From contig DASVWG010000474.1 of assembly GCA_036389695.1 (NCBI GenBank), positions 1 to 5,622 of the forward strand: DNA of 5,622 nt. The letters run 5' to 3'. The translations under genes and the position numbers were made by a program. A model generated the notes under the pieces. It was not told the origin of the DNA and did not search any database. It saw only the letters and a program-made list of their open reading frames with translations. This document shows, piece after piece, positions 5,596 through 5,622 of the stretch. This DNA is from JALZHR01 sp036389695 (lineage in GTDB: Bacteria; Acidobacteriota; Blastocatellia; Pyrinomonadales; Pyrinomonadaceae). The first letter of the stretch is position 1. Each line of letters starts with the position of its first letter.

Positions 5596-5622
5596 CTAAC
5601 AGCTAACGGCTAATAGCTAATA
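5596..5622. repeat. Inverted 7-bp repeat array CTAAYRG, runs off the window
   Basis: CTAACAG, CTAACGG, CTAATAG and CTAATA follow one another to the last base. CTAACAG is a rotation of the reverse complement of TTAGCTG, so this array is an imperfect inverted copy of the one at 5528-5560. Together they could form a long hairpin or cruciform. The true end is outside the window. Confidence 0.85.

Overview
The window most likely comes from an Acidobacteriota chromosome, probably of the Blastocatellia/Pyrinomonadales kind. This is an inference from three things: a secreted VWA protein of the type known mainly from acidobacteria, a moderately GC-rich coding background with TPTPTPP-type linkers, and intergenic DNA full of short tandem repeats whose period is a multiple of seven. 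No rRNA, tRNA, CRISPR array or complete mobile element was seen.

Layout from left to right. Positions 20-1192 (+) encode an exported VWA-domain protein. Positions 1193-1653 are a convergent intergenic stretch holding about twelve copies of a 21-bp tandem repeat, a CGCGAA palindrome and a nested hairpin with a T tract that looks like a shared terminator. Positions 1654-3037 (-) encode a secreted DRGH-type DNA/RNA non-specific endonuclease carrying an N-terminal beta-rich domain. Its signal peptide and Shine-Dalgarno lie in a different frame from the body of the gene, so there is a frameshift or a one-base sequence error near 2971-2985. Positions 3191-3736 (-) hold an AT-rich orphan ORF, tentatively DUF4279-like, with no convincing start codon. 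It is followed by about 400 bp of AT-rich DNA without a gene. Positions 4162-5457 (-) encode a full-length ADP-glucose pyrophosphorylase (GlgC) of cyanobacterial/plant type, with a recognisable promoter. The right edge, 5528-5622, carries two oppositely oriented arrays of a 7-bp repeat, next to the glgC promoter.

The genes do not form one pathway. The VWA protein and the nuclease are predicted envelope or extracellular proteins, and GlgC is cytoplasmic and makes the glycogen precursor ADP-glucose. The three minus-strand genes are separated by large gaps and look independently transcribed. The AT-rich segment at about 3040-4160 differs in base composition from both flanks and may be acquired DNA.

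I do not see a clear new multi-gene system. The observations most worth checking are the split nuclease reading frame, the 21-bp array that is open on both strands, the inverted heptamer arrays beside glgC, the AT-rich orphan island, and the cyanobacterial-type activator lysines in GlgC.
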